Assembly (NCBI RefSeq): GCF_019375475.1
Contig: NZ_JAHXGQ010000003.1
Span: forward strand, 372,001-436,000
DNA length: 64,000 nt
Direction of reading: 5' to 3'
Source of the DNA: Saccharothrix obliqua
GTDB taxonomy: Bacteria; Actinomycetota; Actinomycetes; Mycobacteriales; Pseudonocardiaceae
Shown: in pieces, positions 24,148-33,455 of the stretch
Layout of the letters: every line of letters begins with the position of its first letter
Numbering within the stretch: position 1 is the first letter of the stretch
The notes under the pieces: generated by a model
Database searches by the model: none
What the model saw: only the letters and a program-made list of their open reading frames with translations
Told to the model about the DNA's origin: nothing
Made by a program: the position numbers and the translations under genes

Positions 24148-24176
24148 GCCGGGGAGGCGTCACGCGCCTCCCCGGC
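24148..24176 (-). terminator. Hairpin terminator between the two EF-hand genes
   Basis: A 12-bp perfect stem, GCCGGGGAGGCG (24148-24159) with 24165-24176, around a 5-nt loop, 9 bp beyond the stop of the upstream EF-hand gene. It probably ends the long NRPS-PKS operon transcript. Confidence 0.75.
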
Positions 24177-24185
24177 GGGTGCGGG

Positions 24186-24710
24186 TCAGATGCCGGCGAA
24201 CACCCTGGCGCCGATCGAGCCCGCGCCGCTGAGGTAACCGGCCGCGGCCTCGACGTACTCGTCACGCGAGACGACGCCGTCGTGGTCCCGGTCGAGGCGG
24301 TCGAACGCGTCATTCACGTTCCCGCCCTGACGGCTGAGCGCCCGGATCAGGCGGGTGAAGTCGTCCCGGTCGAGCGAGCCGTTCCCGCCGCTGTCGGCGG
24401 CGTCGAACTCGGCCGCGCTGGTCCGGGTCAGGTGGGACCTGAAGCGCGGGTCCTCGGCCAACTGGGATATCGCGCGGTTGAACTCCTCGCTGTTGATCCG
24501 GCCGTCCCGGTCGGTGTCGAGTTCGTCGCTGAGCAGTTGCCACGCCTCGCCGTAGCTCCGCGTGAGCGCCGAAGCCTTCCCGGAGTCCGGCTGGAGGCCG
24601 AACTCCCGGATGACGGCGTCCGCCACCGACTCGAAGTCGTGGCGGTCGATCGCGCCGTCGCCGTTGTGGTCGAGGTGTCGGAACGCGTCCTGGGGCTGTG
24701 CATTGGTCAT
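24186..24710 (-). CDS. Four-EF-hand calcium-binding protein (calerythrin-like)
   Basis: 174 residues from ATG 24710, preceded by AGGAAGG. Four loops are visible: DHNGDGAIDRHDF, DTDRDGRINSEEF, DSGGNGSLDRDDF and DRDHDGVVSRDEY, all with good calcium ligands. This is the calerythrin/SCP layout known from Saccharopolyspora and Streptomyces. The gene lies only 46 bp after the P450 gene that ends the thioesterase-P450 pair, with no hairpin between, so it may be carried on the biosynthetic transcript. A link between Ca2+ and the pathway is unproven. Confidence 0.88.
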   Translation of the reverse strand: MTNAQPQDAFRHLDHNGDGAIDRHDFESVADAVIREFGLQPDSGKASALTRSYGEAWQLLSDELDTDRDGRINSEEFNRAISQLAEDPRFRSHLTRTSAAEFDAADSGGNGSLDRDDFTRLIRALSRQGGNVNDAFDRLDRDHDGVVSRDEYVEAAAGYLSGAGSIGARVFAGI

Positions 24711-24756
24711 CGTGGTCGGACCTTCCTGATCGGGATCGAGGCGCGGATCGCGTCGA

Positions 24757-25965
24757 TCACCACTGGAGTGGCAGTGCGGCCAGGCCGTAGGTCGCCGACA
24801 GCGACTGGAACCGGACCTCTTCGAACGGGACCCCGAGCCGCAGCTCCGGGAACCGCCGCAGAACCTGGCCGAGCACGGTGCGCAACTGGAGCCGTGCCAG
24901 TGCCGCGCCGGCGCAGTAGTGGATGCCGTGGCCGAAGGCGAGGTGGGCGGTCGGCTCACGGGTGACGTCGAACCGGTCCGCGTCGGCCAGGTAGTCGGGA
25001 TCGCGGTTGCCGGAGGGGAAAGCACACATCAGCCACTCGCCGGCGCGGATGGGCACGCCCGCGACCTCGGTGTCCACCACGGCGCTCAGCACCACGCCGT
25101 AGTGGACGACGGTGAGGTAGCGCAGCAGCTCCTCCACGGCGCGCCTGGCCAGTGCCGGTCGCGCACGCACCAGCGCGGCCTGCTCGGGGTGGCGCAGCAA
25201 CAACAGCAGACCGAGGCCCAGCATGTTGGCGGTGGTCTCGTGCCCCGCCAGCAGCAGCAGGTTGGCCGTGCCGGCCAGCTCGGCGTCGGTGAAGTCCTCG
25301 CCGTGGTCGCGCACGAGCCTGCCGACGAGGCCCGGACCGGGGGCGTTCCGGTGGCCGCGGACCAGCTCGGCCATGTACTGGCCCATCTCGGTGAAGTTCG
25401 CGGCCTGCTGCTCGGGGGTGGTGGTGAGGTCGAACAGGCGCTCGGCCCGCCGGCGGAACGCGGGCCGGCCACCACGCGGGACGCCGAGCAGCTCGCAGAT
25501 CACCGACGAGGTCACCGGGTGGGCGACCGAGGCCATGAAGTCCGCACCCGGTCCCCGCGCGGCGAACGCGTCGAGGTGCTCGGCGCAGATCCGCTCGACG
25601 CGGTCCGCGAGCCGGTTCACCCGGCGCACCCCCAGTTCACGTGCTATCGCACGCCGGTAGCGACCGTGGTCAGGTGGGTCGTAGGCGACGAAGAAACCGG
25701 GCTGTGCGGCGGGTACGCGTCCCTCGGCGTCCCGCGGCGGCGGGATCGGGCCCGCACCCGCGACGGCGTTGCTGAAGCCGGCCGGGTCGCCCAGCACGCG
25801 GAGGATGTCGGCGTGCCTGGTCACCACCCACGCCTCGTCGCCGGTCGGCAGGGTGGTCCGGAACACGGGTTCCTCGGCGCGCAGGCGGGCGAACTCCTCG
25901 GCGGGGGAGAACGGGCACGTGCGCCCACGGCGCAGCGGCAGCATCGGTTCGGCGGTCGTCGTCAC
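24757..25965 (-). CDS. Cytochrome P450 in the hybrid NRPS-PKS operon
   Basis: 402 residues from the GTG at 25965, whose GTGA overlaps the thioesterase stop. Complete bacterial P450: I-helix LLLAGHETTANML with the normal acid-alcohol pair, the ExxR-type helix in AVEELLRYL, and the heme loop FGHGIHYCAGAALARLQL. It resembles Streptomyces CYP105/107-type hydroxylases of secondary metabolism. It likely oxidises the PKS product or a carrier-bound intermediate. It sits directly after the thioesterase gene in the same overlapping operon. Confidence 0.92.
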   Translation of the reverse strand: MTTTAEPMLPLRRGRTCPFSPAEEFARLRAEEPVFRTTLPTGDEAWVVTRHADILRVLGDPAGFSNAVAGAGPIPPPRDAEGRVPAAQPGFFVAYDPPDHGRYRRAIARELGVRRVNRLADRVERICAEHLDAFAARGPGADFMASVAHPVTSSVICELLGVPRGGRPAFRRRAERLFDLTTTPEQQAANFTEMGQYMAELVRGHRNAPGPGLVGRLVRDHGEDFTDAELAGTANLLLLAGHETTANMLGLGLLLLLRHPEQAALVRARPALARRAVEELLRYLTVVHYGVVLSAVVDTEVAGVPIRAGEWLMCAFPSGNRDPDYLADADRFDVTREPTAHLAFGHGIHYCAGAALARLQLRTVLGQVLRRFPELRLGVPFEEVRFQSLSATYGLAALPLQW

Positions 25966-26696
25966 GCGATCACCTCCTCGTCGGCGCGCAGCCGCGCGGT
26001 CATGTCGGCCAGCAGTCGTGCCGCCTGGGGAACGAGGTAGAAGTGGTCGCCCGGCCACACGCGCACGCACGCGCCCGCGGAGGTCAGGTCGGCCCACCCG
26101 GCGAGGTCGGCCGGGTCCACCAGCGGGTCGTCGGCTCCCGCGTAACCGACGACGGGCACGGGCAGCGGCCCCCGCCGCGTCGGCTGGTAACGCGTCATCA
26201 GGCGGTGGTCGGTGCGCAACGGGTCCAGCACGAGGTCGACCAGCTCCGGGTCGTCCAGCAACACGGGGTCGACACCACCGAGGTGGCGCAGCAGGGCCGC
26301 CAGCTCGGCGTCGGGGCGCTCGGTCCGCTCGCCGAGCCGGTGGGGCGGACGGTGCGCGGACACGAACAGCGCGACCGGTGTTCGGCCCGTTTCCACGAGT
26401 CGGTGCGCGACCTCGTAGGCGACGACCGCGCCCATGCTGTGCCCGAACAGCGCCACCGGCCCGACGTCGCGGAGTTCCGCCACCACCGGCTCGACCAACC
26501 GGTCCACCGTGGTGGCGGGCGGCTCGGCGAGGCGTTCCTGGCGGCCGGGGTAGGCGGCGACGGAGATCTCGACGTCGGGGGGCACGAGGTCGGCCCAGGT
26601 GCGGTAGAACGCCGGGCCCGAGCCGCCGTGGGGGAAGCAGATCAGCCGTGCCGACGGGGCACGCACCGGTCGGTAGCACCGCAACGCGTCACCCAT
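25962..26696 (-). CDS. Type II thioesterase
   Basis: 244 residues. An alpha/beta hydrolase of the type II (GrsT-like) class: LICFPHGGSGPAFY near the N-terminus, the nucleophile in LFGHSMGAVVAYE, an acid in YAGADDPLVDP and a histidine in WPGDHFYLVPQA. Such enzymes clear misloaded carrier proteins and in small systems can release the product. Because the PKS has no terminal TE domain, this protein may do the release itself. The start overlaps the PKS stop by 8 bp. Confidence 0.9.
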   Translation of the reverse strand: MGDALRCYRPVRAPSARLICFPHGGSGPAFYRTWADLVPPDVEISVAAYPGRQERLAEPPATTVDRLVEPVVAELRDVGPVALFGHSMGAVVAYEVAHRLVETGRTPVALFVSAHRPPHRLGERTERPDAELAALLRHLGGVDPVLLDDPELVDLVLDPLRTDHRLMTRYQPTRRGPLPVPVVGYAGADDPLVDPADLAGWADLTSAGACVRVWPGDHFYLVPQAARLLADMTARLRADEEVIA

Positions 26697-29600
26697 CGCG
26701 TGCCTCCAGCGCTCGGGCGAGCCGGGCGATCGTCGGCGCGCCGAGCAGCGTCCGCGGGCTCACCGGCGCGCCGAGGGCGTCGGCACAGCCGCGGGCCGTC
26801 CGGATGGCCACCAGCGAGTCGCCCCCGAGGTCGAAGAAGTTGTCGTGCAAGCCGATGCCGTCGATGCCGAGCGTGGCCTCCCACGCGCGCAGCAGGGCGC
26901 GTTCGACGGTCGTGGCGGTCTGTGGGCCGCCGTCGCCACGGGTCGGTGGGCGTGGTGGCGCGGCGGGCGGCGGCGTGTTCGGGTCGTCCGGTGTGACGAC
27001 GACCTGGCCGAGGTGCACGAGGCCGAGCGCGGCGTCGAAGGCGGCGACGGCGTCGGCCGGGTCCAGCCCGCCGGGGGCCTCCGCGCCGGTGAGGTCGCGG
27101 TGGCGCCGCTCGACGTCGACCGCCATGCCGGTGGCGCGCCAGCGGTCCCAGTCCAGCGAGAGCGCGGGCACACCGAGTTCGCGGGACGCGTGGACGGCGA
27201 ACGAGTCCAGGAACGCGTTGGCGGCGGCGTAGCAGGCCAGTCCGGGCGCACCGCGCAGAGCGGCGACGGAGGAGAACAGCAGCAGGAAGTCCGGCGGGTC
27301 CGGGCGCAGGGCGTCCACGAGCACCCGTGCGCCGTTCACCTTGGCGTGCAACGCGTCGGCGACGGTGGACGTGTCCAGGGCGTGCAGGACGCCACCGCCG
27401 GGCACGCCCGCGGCGTGCACGACGCCGTCGAGCCGGCCGAACCGGTCCCGCACCCGGTCCAGCAGCCGCCGGACCTCTGCGGCGTCCGCGACGTCACCGC
27501 GGTGCGCCGCCACCTGCGCGCCCAGCCCGCGCAGCCGCGCCACCAGGTCGGGATCGGCCGGGCGGCGGCCGAGCAGCGCCAGCCGGGCGCGGCGGGTCTT
27601 GGCGAGGTGTTCGGCGACCGCCACGCCGGCGCCCCCGAAGCCGCCTGTGATCAGGTAGACGCCCTGGTCGCGCAGGACCCCGGCGCCGCCGGTGACCGGT
27701 TCGAACGACCTGGTCCACCGGTAGCCGCCGCGGTAGGCGACCGGTGTCGCGCCCGCCCGGTCGAACTCGGCCGCCAGCAGTTCCGCCACGCCGTCGGCGG
27801 TCCGCCCCGCGGTGGTCCCGACGTCGGCGACGAGCACCCGCGTGCCGGGGTGCTCGACGGCCAGCACCGGGGCGGCCCCGATCGCCAGCGCCTGCGCCGG
27901 GTCCAGCCGCTCGTCGCCGGTCACGGCCAGCGCGTCACGCGTCACCACCAGCACCTCGACCGGCACGGTGACGTCCAGTCGTGCCCACTCGGCGAGCGCG
28001 AGAGGTCCACCCGCGCCGGCCTGGAAGTCGATCACCCGCAACGGTTTCCCGCGCACGGCCGGTGGCACGAGCGCGGCCACCCGGTCGGCGAGGGCGGAGC
28101 CGTCGGACCGGATCAGCCAGTCCCGCTCGGGCGGCGGTGGTGGGGCGAGGTCCACGGTGCGCCGCCAGGTCACGCCGTGCAGGACACCGCGTGGCCTGGT
28201 CACGACCGGCTTGGGCGACGGGAGCGGGGTGGCCGCGAACGGGTAGGGGGCGATCGGCGCTTTGAGCCGCCGTTGCCCCGCGTGCCAGGCGTGTGGATCG
28301 ACGTCGACCCCCGCTGTCCACAGCGCGACCGCGGCGTCCAGCACGGCCGCCTGGTCGGGGCGGGTGTCGCGGGTGTGCTTGCCGGCGGCGACGGCGACCA
28401 CGCCGGGGACGTGCGCACGGGCCAGGCCGGTCAGCGCGGTGCCGGGCCCCGCCTCGACGAACGCCGTGTCCGGCAGCACGTCGAGCGCGTCGGCGAACCG
28501 CACGGTGCCGCGCAGGTGCGCCACCCAGTACCGGGGATCGGTCACCTCGTCGGCGACCTCGCGGCCGAGCAGCGACGACACCAGCGGCAACGTCGGACGG
28601 CGCAGCGGGACGCCCTCCAGGAACCGGCGGAACCGGGGCAGTTCGGGGTCGATCAACGCCGAGTGCGCGGCCGTGCGCAACGGCAGCGGGCGCACGTCGA
28701 CACCACGCCGGCGCAGGTCGGCGGCGACCTCGCGCACGCGGCCGGCCGCTCCGGCGAGCACGCACTGGTCCCGGCCGTTGACCGCGGCCAGCGACACGCC
28801 CCGCCCCAGCAGTGGCCGCACGGTGTCGGGCGGTGCGGCGACGCCGAGCATCGCGCCGCGTGCCGCGCCGGCCAGGATGTCGGCGCGTTCGACCACCACG
28901 GCGAGCGCGTCGGGCAGCGTGAACACGCCGGCCACGTGCGCGGCGGCGTACTCGCCCAGGCTGTGCCCGAGCAGGACGTCCGGCCGCACGCCCAGCGCGC
29001 CGAGCAGCCGGGTGAACGCGACCTCCGCGACGAACAACGCGGGCAGCGCGTGCCGCGGGTCGCCCTCGTCGGCCTCGCCGGCGAGCAGCGCCCGGATGCG
29101 ATCGGCCGCGGTCGGCGCGGCCACCTCCAGGCACTCGGCCACGGCCGCGCGGAACACCGGTTCGGTGTCGCGGAGAGCCCGCATCGCCCCGGTGGGTGAA
29201 GCCCCGCCGCCGGGGAACAGGAACGCGAGCCGGGACGGCGCCCGCCCGGCGTCCCCCGTCGTGGGACCGGGGCCGCCCGCGGCGAACGCGGCGAGCCCGG
29301 CGGAGGCCGAGGCCGCGTCCGCGAACGCGCCGCCGACGCGGTGGTCGAACGCCGTGCGACCGGTGGCCAGGGTGTGCGCCACGTCGGCCAGGGCCACGTC
29401 GCCGGCTGCTGTTCCACCCCGCGCCAGGTCGGTCGCGCACCGGCCCGCCAGGTCGCGCAGTGCCCGCGGGTCGCGGGCGGACAGCACGATCGGCGTCCAC
29501 GGCCGCGCCGGATCACCCGGCTCGCGTGCCGGCGCCTGCTCCAGCACGAGGTGCGCGTTGGTGCCGCCGATGCCGAAGGCGCTCACCGCGGCCCGGCGCA

Positions 29601-30786
29601 GTCCGGGCCACGCCCCGTGCGCGGCCGGGTCGAAAGCGGCGAAGTCGATCTCCGGGTTGGGCGTGCGGAAGTGGACCAGCGGCGGTTTGACCCCGTGGTG
29701 CAGCGCGAGCGCGACCTTGATCAACCCGGCGACCCCGGCGGCTGCGTCGGTGTGCCCGATGTTGGCCTTGACCGAACCGAGCGCGCACCGCGCCGAGCCG
29801 GTGCCGCCCGCGTCGCGGTGCGCGGCGGTCAGCGCCGCCACCTCCACCGCGTCGCCCAGCGGCGTCGCGGTGCCGTGCGCCTCGACGTAGCCGATGGTGT
29901 CCGGGTGCACCCCCGCGGCCTCCAGCGCGTCCAAGATCACCCGGCGCTGCCCGTCCGCGCTCGGCGCGACCCAGCTCTGCTTGGCGTGGCCGTCGTTGTC
30001 GATCGCGCTGCCCTTGATCACCGCGTACACCCGGTCGCCGTCGGCGAGCGCGTCGGCGAGGCGGCGCAGCACCACGACGCCGAGCCCGTCGGCGGGCACG
30101 AAGCCGCTCGCGGCGGCGTCGAAGGGCCGCATGTGGCCGTCGGTGGACCAGACTCCGCCGTCCTGGCGGAGGTAGCCGTAGCGGCGCAACGGGGTCCACG
30201 ACACGCCACCGGCCAGCGCCGTGTCGCAGTCGTAGGTGAGCAGCGCCTGGCACGCCAGGTGCACGGCGACGAGCGACGTCGAGCACGCGGACTGCACCGC
30301 GACCCCCGGCCCGGTCAGCCCCAGCTTGTAGCAGACCCGGCTGGGCAGGAAGTCCTTGTCGTCGGTCGCCGCGAGCAGGTCGGCCGACGTGCCCAGGAAC
30401 GTCACCGGGTCCAGTACGCGGTGGGTGCCCAGCGTCTGCCCGGCGTAGACCCCGACCCGCCCTCCCGGACGATGCCCGCTGTCCTCCAGCGCGTGCCAGC
30501 ACGCTTGCAGGAACATCCGCTGCTGCGGGTCGATCCGGGCGGCGTCGGCCACCGGGTAGCCGAAGAACGCCGCGTCGAACGCGTCCGCGCCGGCCAGGAT
30601 GCCGGCGGCGGGCACCAGGTCCGGGTCGGCGGCACGGGCCGCGTCCACGCCCGCGGCCCGCAGGTCCTCCGCGTCGAGCCGGGTGATGCCCTCCCCGCCC
30701 TCGCTGATCAGCCGCCAGTAGCCGGCCGGGTCGTCGGCGCAGGGGAACCGGCAGCTCAGACCGACGATCGCCACGTCGAGGTTCAC
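26689..30786 (-). CDS. Type I polyketide synthase module, KS-AT-KR-ACP
   Basis: 1,365 residues from the GTG at 30786, which overlaps the NRPS stop by 4 bp. KS about 5-430 with nucleophile Cys168 in QSACSTSLVAVHLA and EAHGTATPLGD. AT about 545-835 with Ser609 in GHSLGEYAAAH; its specificity region reads AAHS, which I cannot assign firmly. KR about 1030-1220 with LITGGFGGAG, FSSVAAL and Tyr1186 in CYAAANAFLD, so it looks active. ACP about 1290-1360 with Ser1324 in DLGGDSLVAI. One extension plus ketoreduction is predicted: an aminoacyl group from the upstream A-PCP would become a beta-hydroxy-gamma-amino thioester. No DH, ER or TE is present. Confidence 0.92.
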   Translation of the reverse strand: MNLDVAIVGLSCRFPCADDPAGYWRLISEGGEGITRLDAEDLRAAGVDAARAADPDLVPAAGILAGADAFDAAFFGYPVADAARIDPQQRMFLQACWHALEDSGHRPGGRVGVYAGQTLGTHRVLDPVTFLGTSADLLAATDDKDFLPSRVCYKLGLTGPGVAVQSACSTSLVAVHLACQALLTYDCDTALAGGVSWTPLRRYGYLRQDGGVWSTDGHMRPFDAAASGFVPADGLGVVVLRRLADALADGDRVYAVIKGSAIDNDGHAKQSWVAPSADGQRRVILDALEAAGVHPDTIGYVEAHGTATPLGDAVEVAALTAAHRDAGGTGSARCALGSVKANIGHTDAAAGVAGLIKVALALHHGVKPPLVHFRTPNPEIDFAAFDPAAHGAWPGLRRAAVSAFGIGGTNAHLVLEQAPAREPGDPARPWTPIVLSARDPRALRDLAGRCATDLARGGTAAGDVALADVAHTLATGRTAFDHRVGGAFADAASASAGLAAFAAGGPGPTTGDAGRAPSRLAFLFPGGGASPTGAMRALRDTEPVFRAAVAECLEVAAPTAADRIRALLAGEADEGDPRHALPALFVAEVAFTRLLGALGVRPDVLLGHSLGEYAAAHVAGVFTLPDALAVVVERADILAGAARGAMLGVAAPPDTVRPLLGRGVSLAAVNGRDQCVLAGAAGRVREVAADLRRRGVDVRPLPLRTAAHSALIDPELPRFRRFLEGVPLRRPTLPLVSSLLGREVADEVTDPRYWVAHLRGTVRFADALDVLPDTAFVEAGPGTALTGLARAHVPGVVAVAAGKHTRDTRPDQAAVLDAAVALWTAGVDVDPHAWHAGQRRLKAPIAPYPFAATPLPSPKPVVTRPRGVLHGVTWRRTVDLAPPPPPERDWLIRSDGSALADRVAALVPPAVRGKPLRVIDFQAGAGGPLALAEWARLDVTVPVEVLVVTRDALAVTGDERLDPAQALAIGAAPVLAVEHPGTRVLVADVGTTAGRTADGVAELLAAEFDRAGATPVAYRGGYRWTRSFEPVTGGAGVLRDQGVYLITGGFGGAGVAVAEHLAKTRRARLALLGRRPADPDLVARLRGLGAQVAAHRGDVADAAEVRRLLDRVRDRFGRLDGVVHAAGVPGGGVLHALDTSTVADALHAKVNGARVLVDALRPDPPDFLLLFSSVAALRGAPGLACYAAANAFLDSFAVHASRELGVPALSLDWDRWRATGMAVDVERRHRDLTGAEAPGGLDPADAVAAFDAALGLVHLGQVVVTPDDPNTPPPAAPPRPPTRGDGGPQTATTVERALLRAWEATLGIDGIGLHDNFFDLGGDSLVAIRTARGCADALGAPVSPRTLLGAPTIARLARALEARDG

Positions 30787-32561
30787 CCGCGCACCTCCCG
30801 CGCCAGGGCTTCCAGGTGCGACCGCCTGCGTTCGGCTCGCGTGCCGGACGGGGCGTACCCGTCGCCGGAGGTCTCGGACGGGACGCGCCCGTCGATCCGG
30901 GCGGCGAGCAGGCGCACGGTGTGCGCGGCGAGCAGGTCGGCCACGGGCAGCCGGAGCGACCAGCGGCCCTCCACCTCGGTGCGCAGCCGGGCCAGGTCGA
31001 GCGAGGTGCCGCCGAGCGCGAAGAAGTCGTCGTCCGCCCCGACCTCGGCCACGCCGAGCACGTCCGCCCACATCCGGGCCACCGCCCGTTCGGTGTCGCC
31101 GCGGGGTGGTGCGTACCCGTGCCCGAGGTCCGGGCGGGGGCGCGCGGCCGGGAGCGCGTCGCGGTCGAGCTTGCCGTTCGGGGTCAGCGGCAGGGCGTCG
31201 ACGGTGGTGAACACCGACGGGACCAGGTGCTCGGGCAGCCTCGACCGCAGGAACGAGCGCAGCGGGCCCGCGGGCACCGGCGCGCCGGTGGGCCGGACGT
31301 GGGCGACGAGCCGCTGGTCCGCCGCGGACACGGCGGCGTCGGCCACGCCGGGGTGCGCCCGCAGCGCCTCTTCGACCTCCGCGGGCTCGACGCGGAACCC
31401 GCGCACCTTGAGCTGCCGGTCCACCCGGCCCGCGAACTCGTACGTGCCGCCGGCGGTCAGCCGGGCCAGGTCACCGGTCCGGTACAGCCGCGCGCCGGGG
31501 TCGGCGGCGAACGGGTCCGGCCGGAAGTGCCGCCGGGTCAGCTCGGGGCGGGCGAGGTAGCCCCGCCCGACACCGGGGCCGCCGACGTGCAGCTCACCGA
31601 CCTCGCCCGGCGGCACCGGGTGCCCGGCGGCGTCGAGCAGGTGCACCGCGACACCGGGCAGCGGCACGCCGATCGACGGTCTGCCGACGCCGGTGCAGCG
31701 ACCCGCGGTGACGCACACGGTGGCCTCGGTCGGGCCGTAGGCGTTGATGAAGTCGACCCGGCCGCGCCAGCGGCGCACCAGCGACTCGGGCAGCACCTCA
31801 CCGCCGGCCACCACGCAGCGCAGGTCCGGCAGCTCCTCGGGCGACAGCGTGCTCAGCAGGGAGGGCGCGGCGGAGAGGTGGGTGGCCCGGCCGGCACGCA
31901 GCCACCGGGTGAGTTCGGCGCCGGTCAGCGGCCCGTCGGGGTCGGGCAGGCAGAGCAGCCCGCCCGCGGGCAGGCTCATCGCCAGCTCCCACACCCACGC
32001 GTCGAACGACGGTCGAGCGAACTGGAACACCCGCGCCGCGGTCAGGTCGCCGAACAGGTCCGCCAGACCACGTGCCAGGTTCACCACCCCGCCGTGCTCG
32101 ATCGCCACGCCCTTGGGGGTGCCGGTCGAACCGGAGGTGTACAGCACGTAGGCGAGGTCCCGATCGCCCACCGCCACCGGGTGGCGGCGTGGCGGGGGAG
32201 CGGCGGCGCGGTCCAGCCGCAGTGCCGGTGCGGGCACGGTGTCGACGTCGGCGAGCACGACCCGCGCGCCGGTCTCGGCCAACGCGGCCAGGGTGCGCGG
32301 GAGCGGGTCGTCGACGGGCAGCGGGACGTACGCCGCGCCCGCCTTCCACACCCCGAGCACGGCGACCAGGTGTCGCAGCGGGTCGGCCAGCGCGAGGCCG
32401 ACCACCGCGCCCCCGGCGCCCGCGGCGGCGAGCCGGTCGGCCACCTCCTCGGCGCGGCGGTCGAGTTCGCCGAAGGTCACCACGCCCGCGGCCCGCCACA
32501 CCGCGACCCGGTCGGGCTCGCGGCGCGCGTGCTCGGCGACGAGTTCGTGCAGGCCGCTCAC
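30783..32561 (-). CDS. NRPS adenylation-PCP didomain protein
   Basis: 592 residues from the GTG at 32561 (4-bp overlap with the imine reductase stop). Adenylation core motifs: LYTSGSTGTPKG (A3), FDAWVWELAMSL (A4), NAYGPTEATVC (A5), YRTGDLARL (A7), GRVDRQLKVRGFRVEP (A8) and NGKLDRDAL (A10). PCP Ser520 is in ALGGTSLDLAR. There is no condensation domain, so it loads an amino acid for direct transfer to the following KS. A hand alignment gives the pocket code D-A-W-S-V-G-A-V-C-K, which points to a bulky, perhaps aromatic, residue; this is tentative. About 25 residues after the PCP may be a docking tail. Confidence 0.92.
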   Translation of the reverse strand: MSGLHELVAEHARREPDRVAVWRAAGVVTFGELDRRAEEVADRLAAAGAGGAVVGLALADPLRHLVAVLGVWKAGAAYVPLPVDDPLPRTLAALAETGARVVLADVDTVPAPALRLDRAAAPPPRRHPVAVGDRDLAYVLYTSGSTGTPKGVAIEHGGVVNLARGLADLFGDLTAARVFQFARPSFDAWVWELAMSLPAGGLLCLPDPDGPLTGAELTRWLRAGRATHLSAAPSLLSTLSPEELPDLRCVVAGGEVLPESLVRRWRGRVDFINAYGPTEATVCVTAGRCTGVGRPSIGVPLPGVAVHLLDAAGHPVPPGEVGELHVGGPGVGRGYLARPELTRRHFRPDPFAADPGARLYRTGDLARLTAGGTYEFAGRVDRQLKVRGFRVEPAEVEEALRAHPGVADAAVSAADQRLVAHVRPTGAPVPAGPLRSFLRSRLPEHLVPSVFTTVDALPLTPNGKLDRDALPAARPRPDLGHGYAPPRGDTERAVARMWADVLGVAEVGADDDFFALGGTSLDLARLRTEVEGRWSLRLPVADLLAAHTVRLLAARIDGRVPSETSGDGYAPSGTRAERRRSHLEALAREVRG

Positions 32562-33427
32562 CCGGCGGCCCGCCCGGCGCGGAACTGCTCCACGACCACG
32601 GCGATGTGCTCGCGGCTGCCGCCGAGGTCCACCGCGCGTTGCACCCGGTCCCGCACGGCGGGCAGGAACGAGTCGGTGACACCGGCCTGCGCGGCAAAAC
32701 CGGGCAGGTAGCGCAGGATGTCCAGGTGGGTGGTCAACGGCGCCTGCTCGAAGGTGTAGTCGCCACGCGCGATCAGTTCCACGCCGGTGTCCACCGTGGA
32801 CTGGAGGCCGGCCTGGTACATCGGCACGGACCGGGCGAACGCGGGCAGCGGGACGCCCTGGTCCAGCGCCATCGCCGCGCACTCCAGGAAGCCGTTGACG
32901 CAGGCGTAGTAGTAGGCCGCCGCCACGAGCAGGTACGCCTTCGCGGTGGTCAGCTCCGGCCCGAGGTGGATGCGCGTGCCGCTCACGGCGTCGGTGAGCG
33001 GCGAGACCGACTCGTAGGTGGCGACCGGACCGGCGTACACGGTGAACGCGCCGGCCGTGCCGATCGCCTGCGGGTAGTTGAGGATCGCGGCTTCCAGGTA
33101 GGACCCTCCCGCCCCGTGCACGGCGTCGGCGAGCGGGCCGACCTCGGCCGGCGCCCCGCTGGAGGTCTGCACCAGCGTGCGCCCGGCCAGCTCGCCCAGC
33201 ACCGGTCCCAGCACCTCGTGCGCCACGTCGTAGTTGAGCAGCGCCGACACCACGATCGGGGCGGCCCGCACCGCGTCGGCGACCTCGTCGTGCCGCGTGA
33301 CGCCGGCGTGCCGGGGCACTCGGGCCGGCGTGCGGTTCCACACCGCCACCGACAGCCCGGCGTCGGCGCACGCCCGCGTCACCGCCGACCCCATCACGCC
33401 CGACCCGATCACCGCGACCTGCGCCAT
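32558..33427 (-). CDS. Imine reductase-type NADPH-dependent oxidoreductase
   Basis: 289 residues from ATG 33427. It belongs to the 6PGDH/beta-hydroxyacid dehydrogenase superfamily, with details of the imine reductase branch: VAVIGSGVMGSAVTRAC and VWNRTPAR (NADPH binding), SALLNYDVAHEVLG, SGGSYLEAAILNYPQAIGT-like VHGAGGSYLEAAILNYP, and the all-helical C-terminal half YYYACVNGFLECAAMAL. Imine reductases reduce cyclic C=N bonds using NADPH. Placed next to an NRPS-PKS with an aminotransferase opposite, it probably reduces a cyclic imine formed from an amino-carbonyl intermediate. Both ends overlap or closely adjoin neighbours in one operon. Confidence 0.82.
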   Translation of the reverse strand: MAQVAVIGSGVMGSAVTRACADAGLSVAVWNRTPARVPRHAGVTRHDEVADAVRAAPIVVSALLNYDVAHEVLGPVLGELAGRTLVQTSSGAPAEVGPLADAVHGAGGSYLEAAILNYPQAIGTAGAFTVYAGPVATYESVSPLTDAVSGTRIHLGPELTTAKAYLLVAAAYYYACVNGFLECAAMALDQGVPLPAFARSVPMYQAGLQSTVDTGVELIARGDYTFEQAPLTTHLDILRYLPGFAAQAGVTDSFLPAVRDRVQRAVDLGGSREHIAVVVEQFRAGRAAG

Positions 33428-33455
33428 GGTCCACCCTTCCCTCGTGCGGGCGTGC

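Noticed and set aside
30783-33434. Minus-strand frame of 883 codons as one NRPS protein with an N-terminal extension
   Set aside because: The extension is the imine reductase gene read in the wrong frame; the GTGA overlap at 32558-32561 marks the real start.
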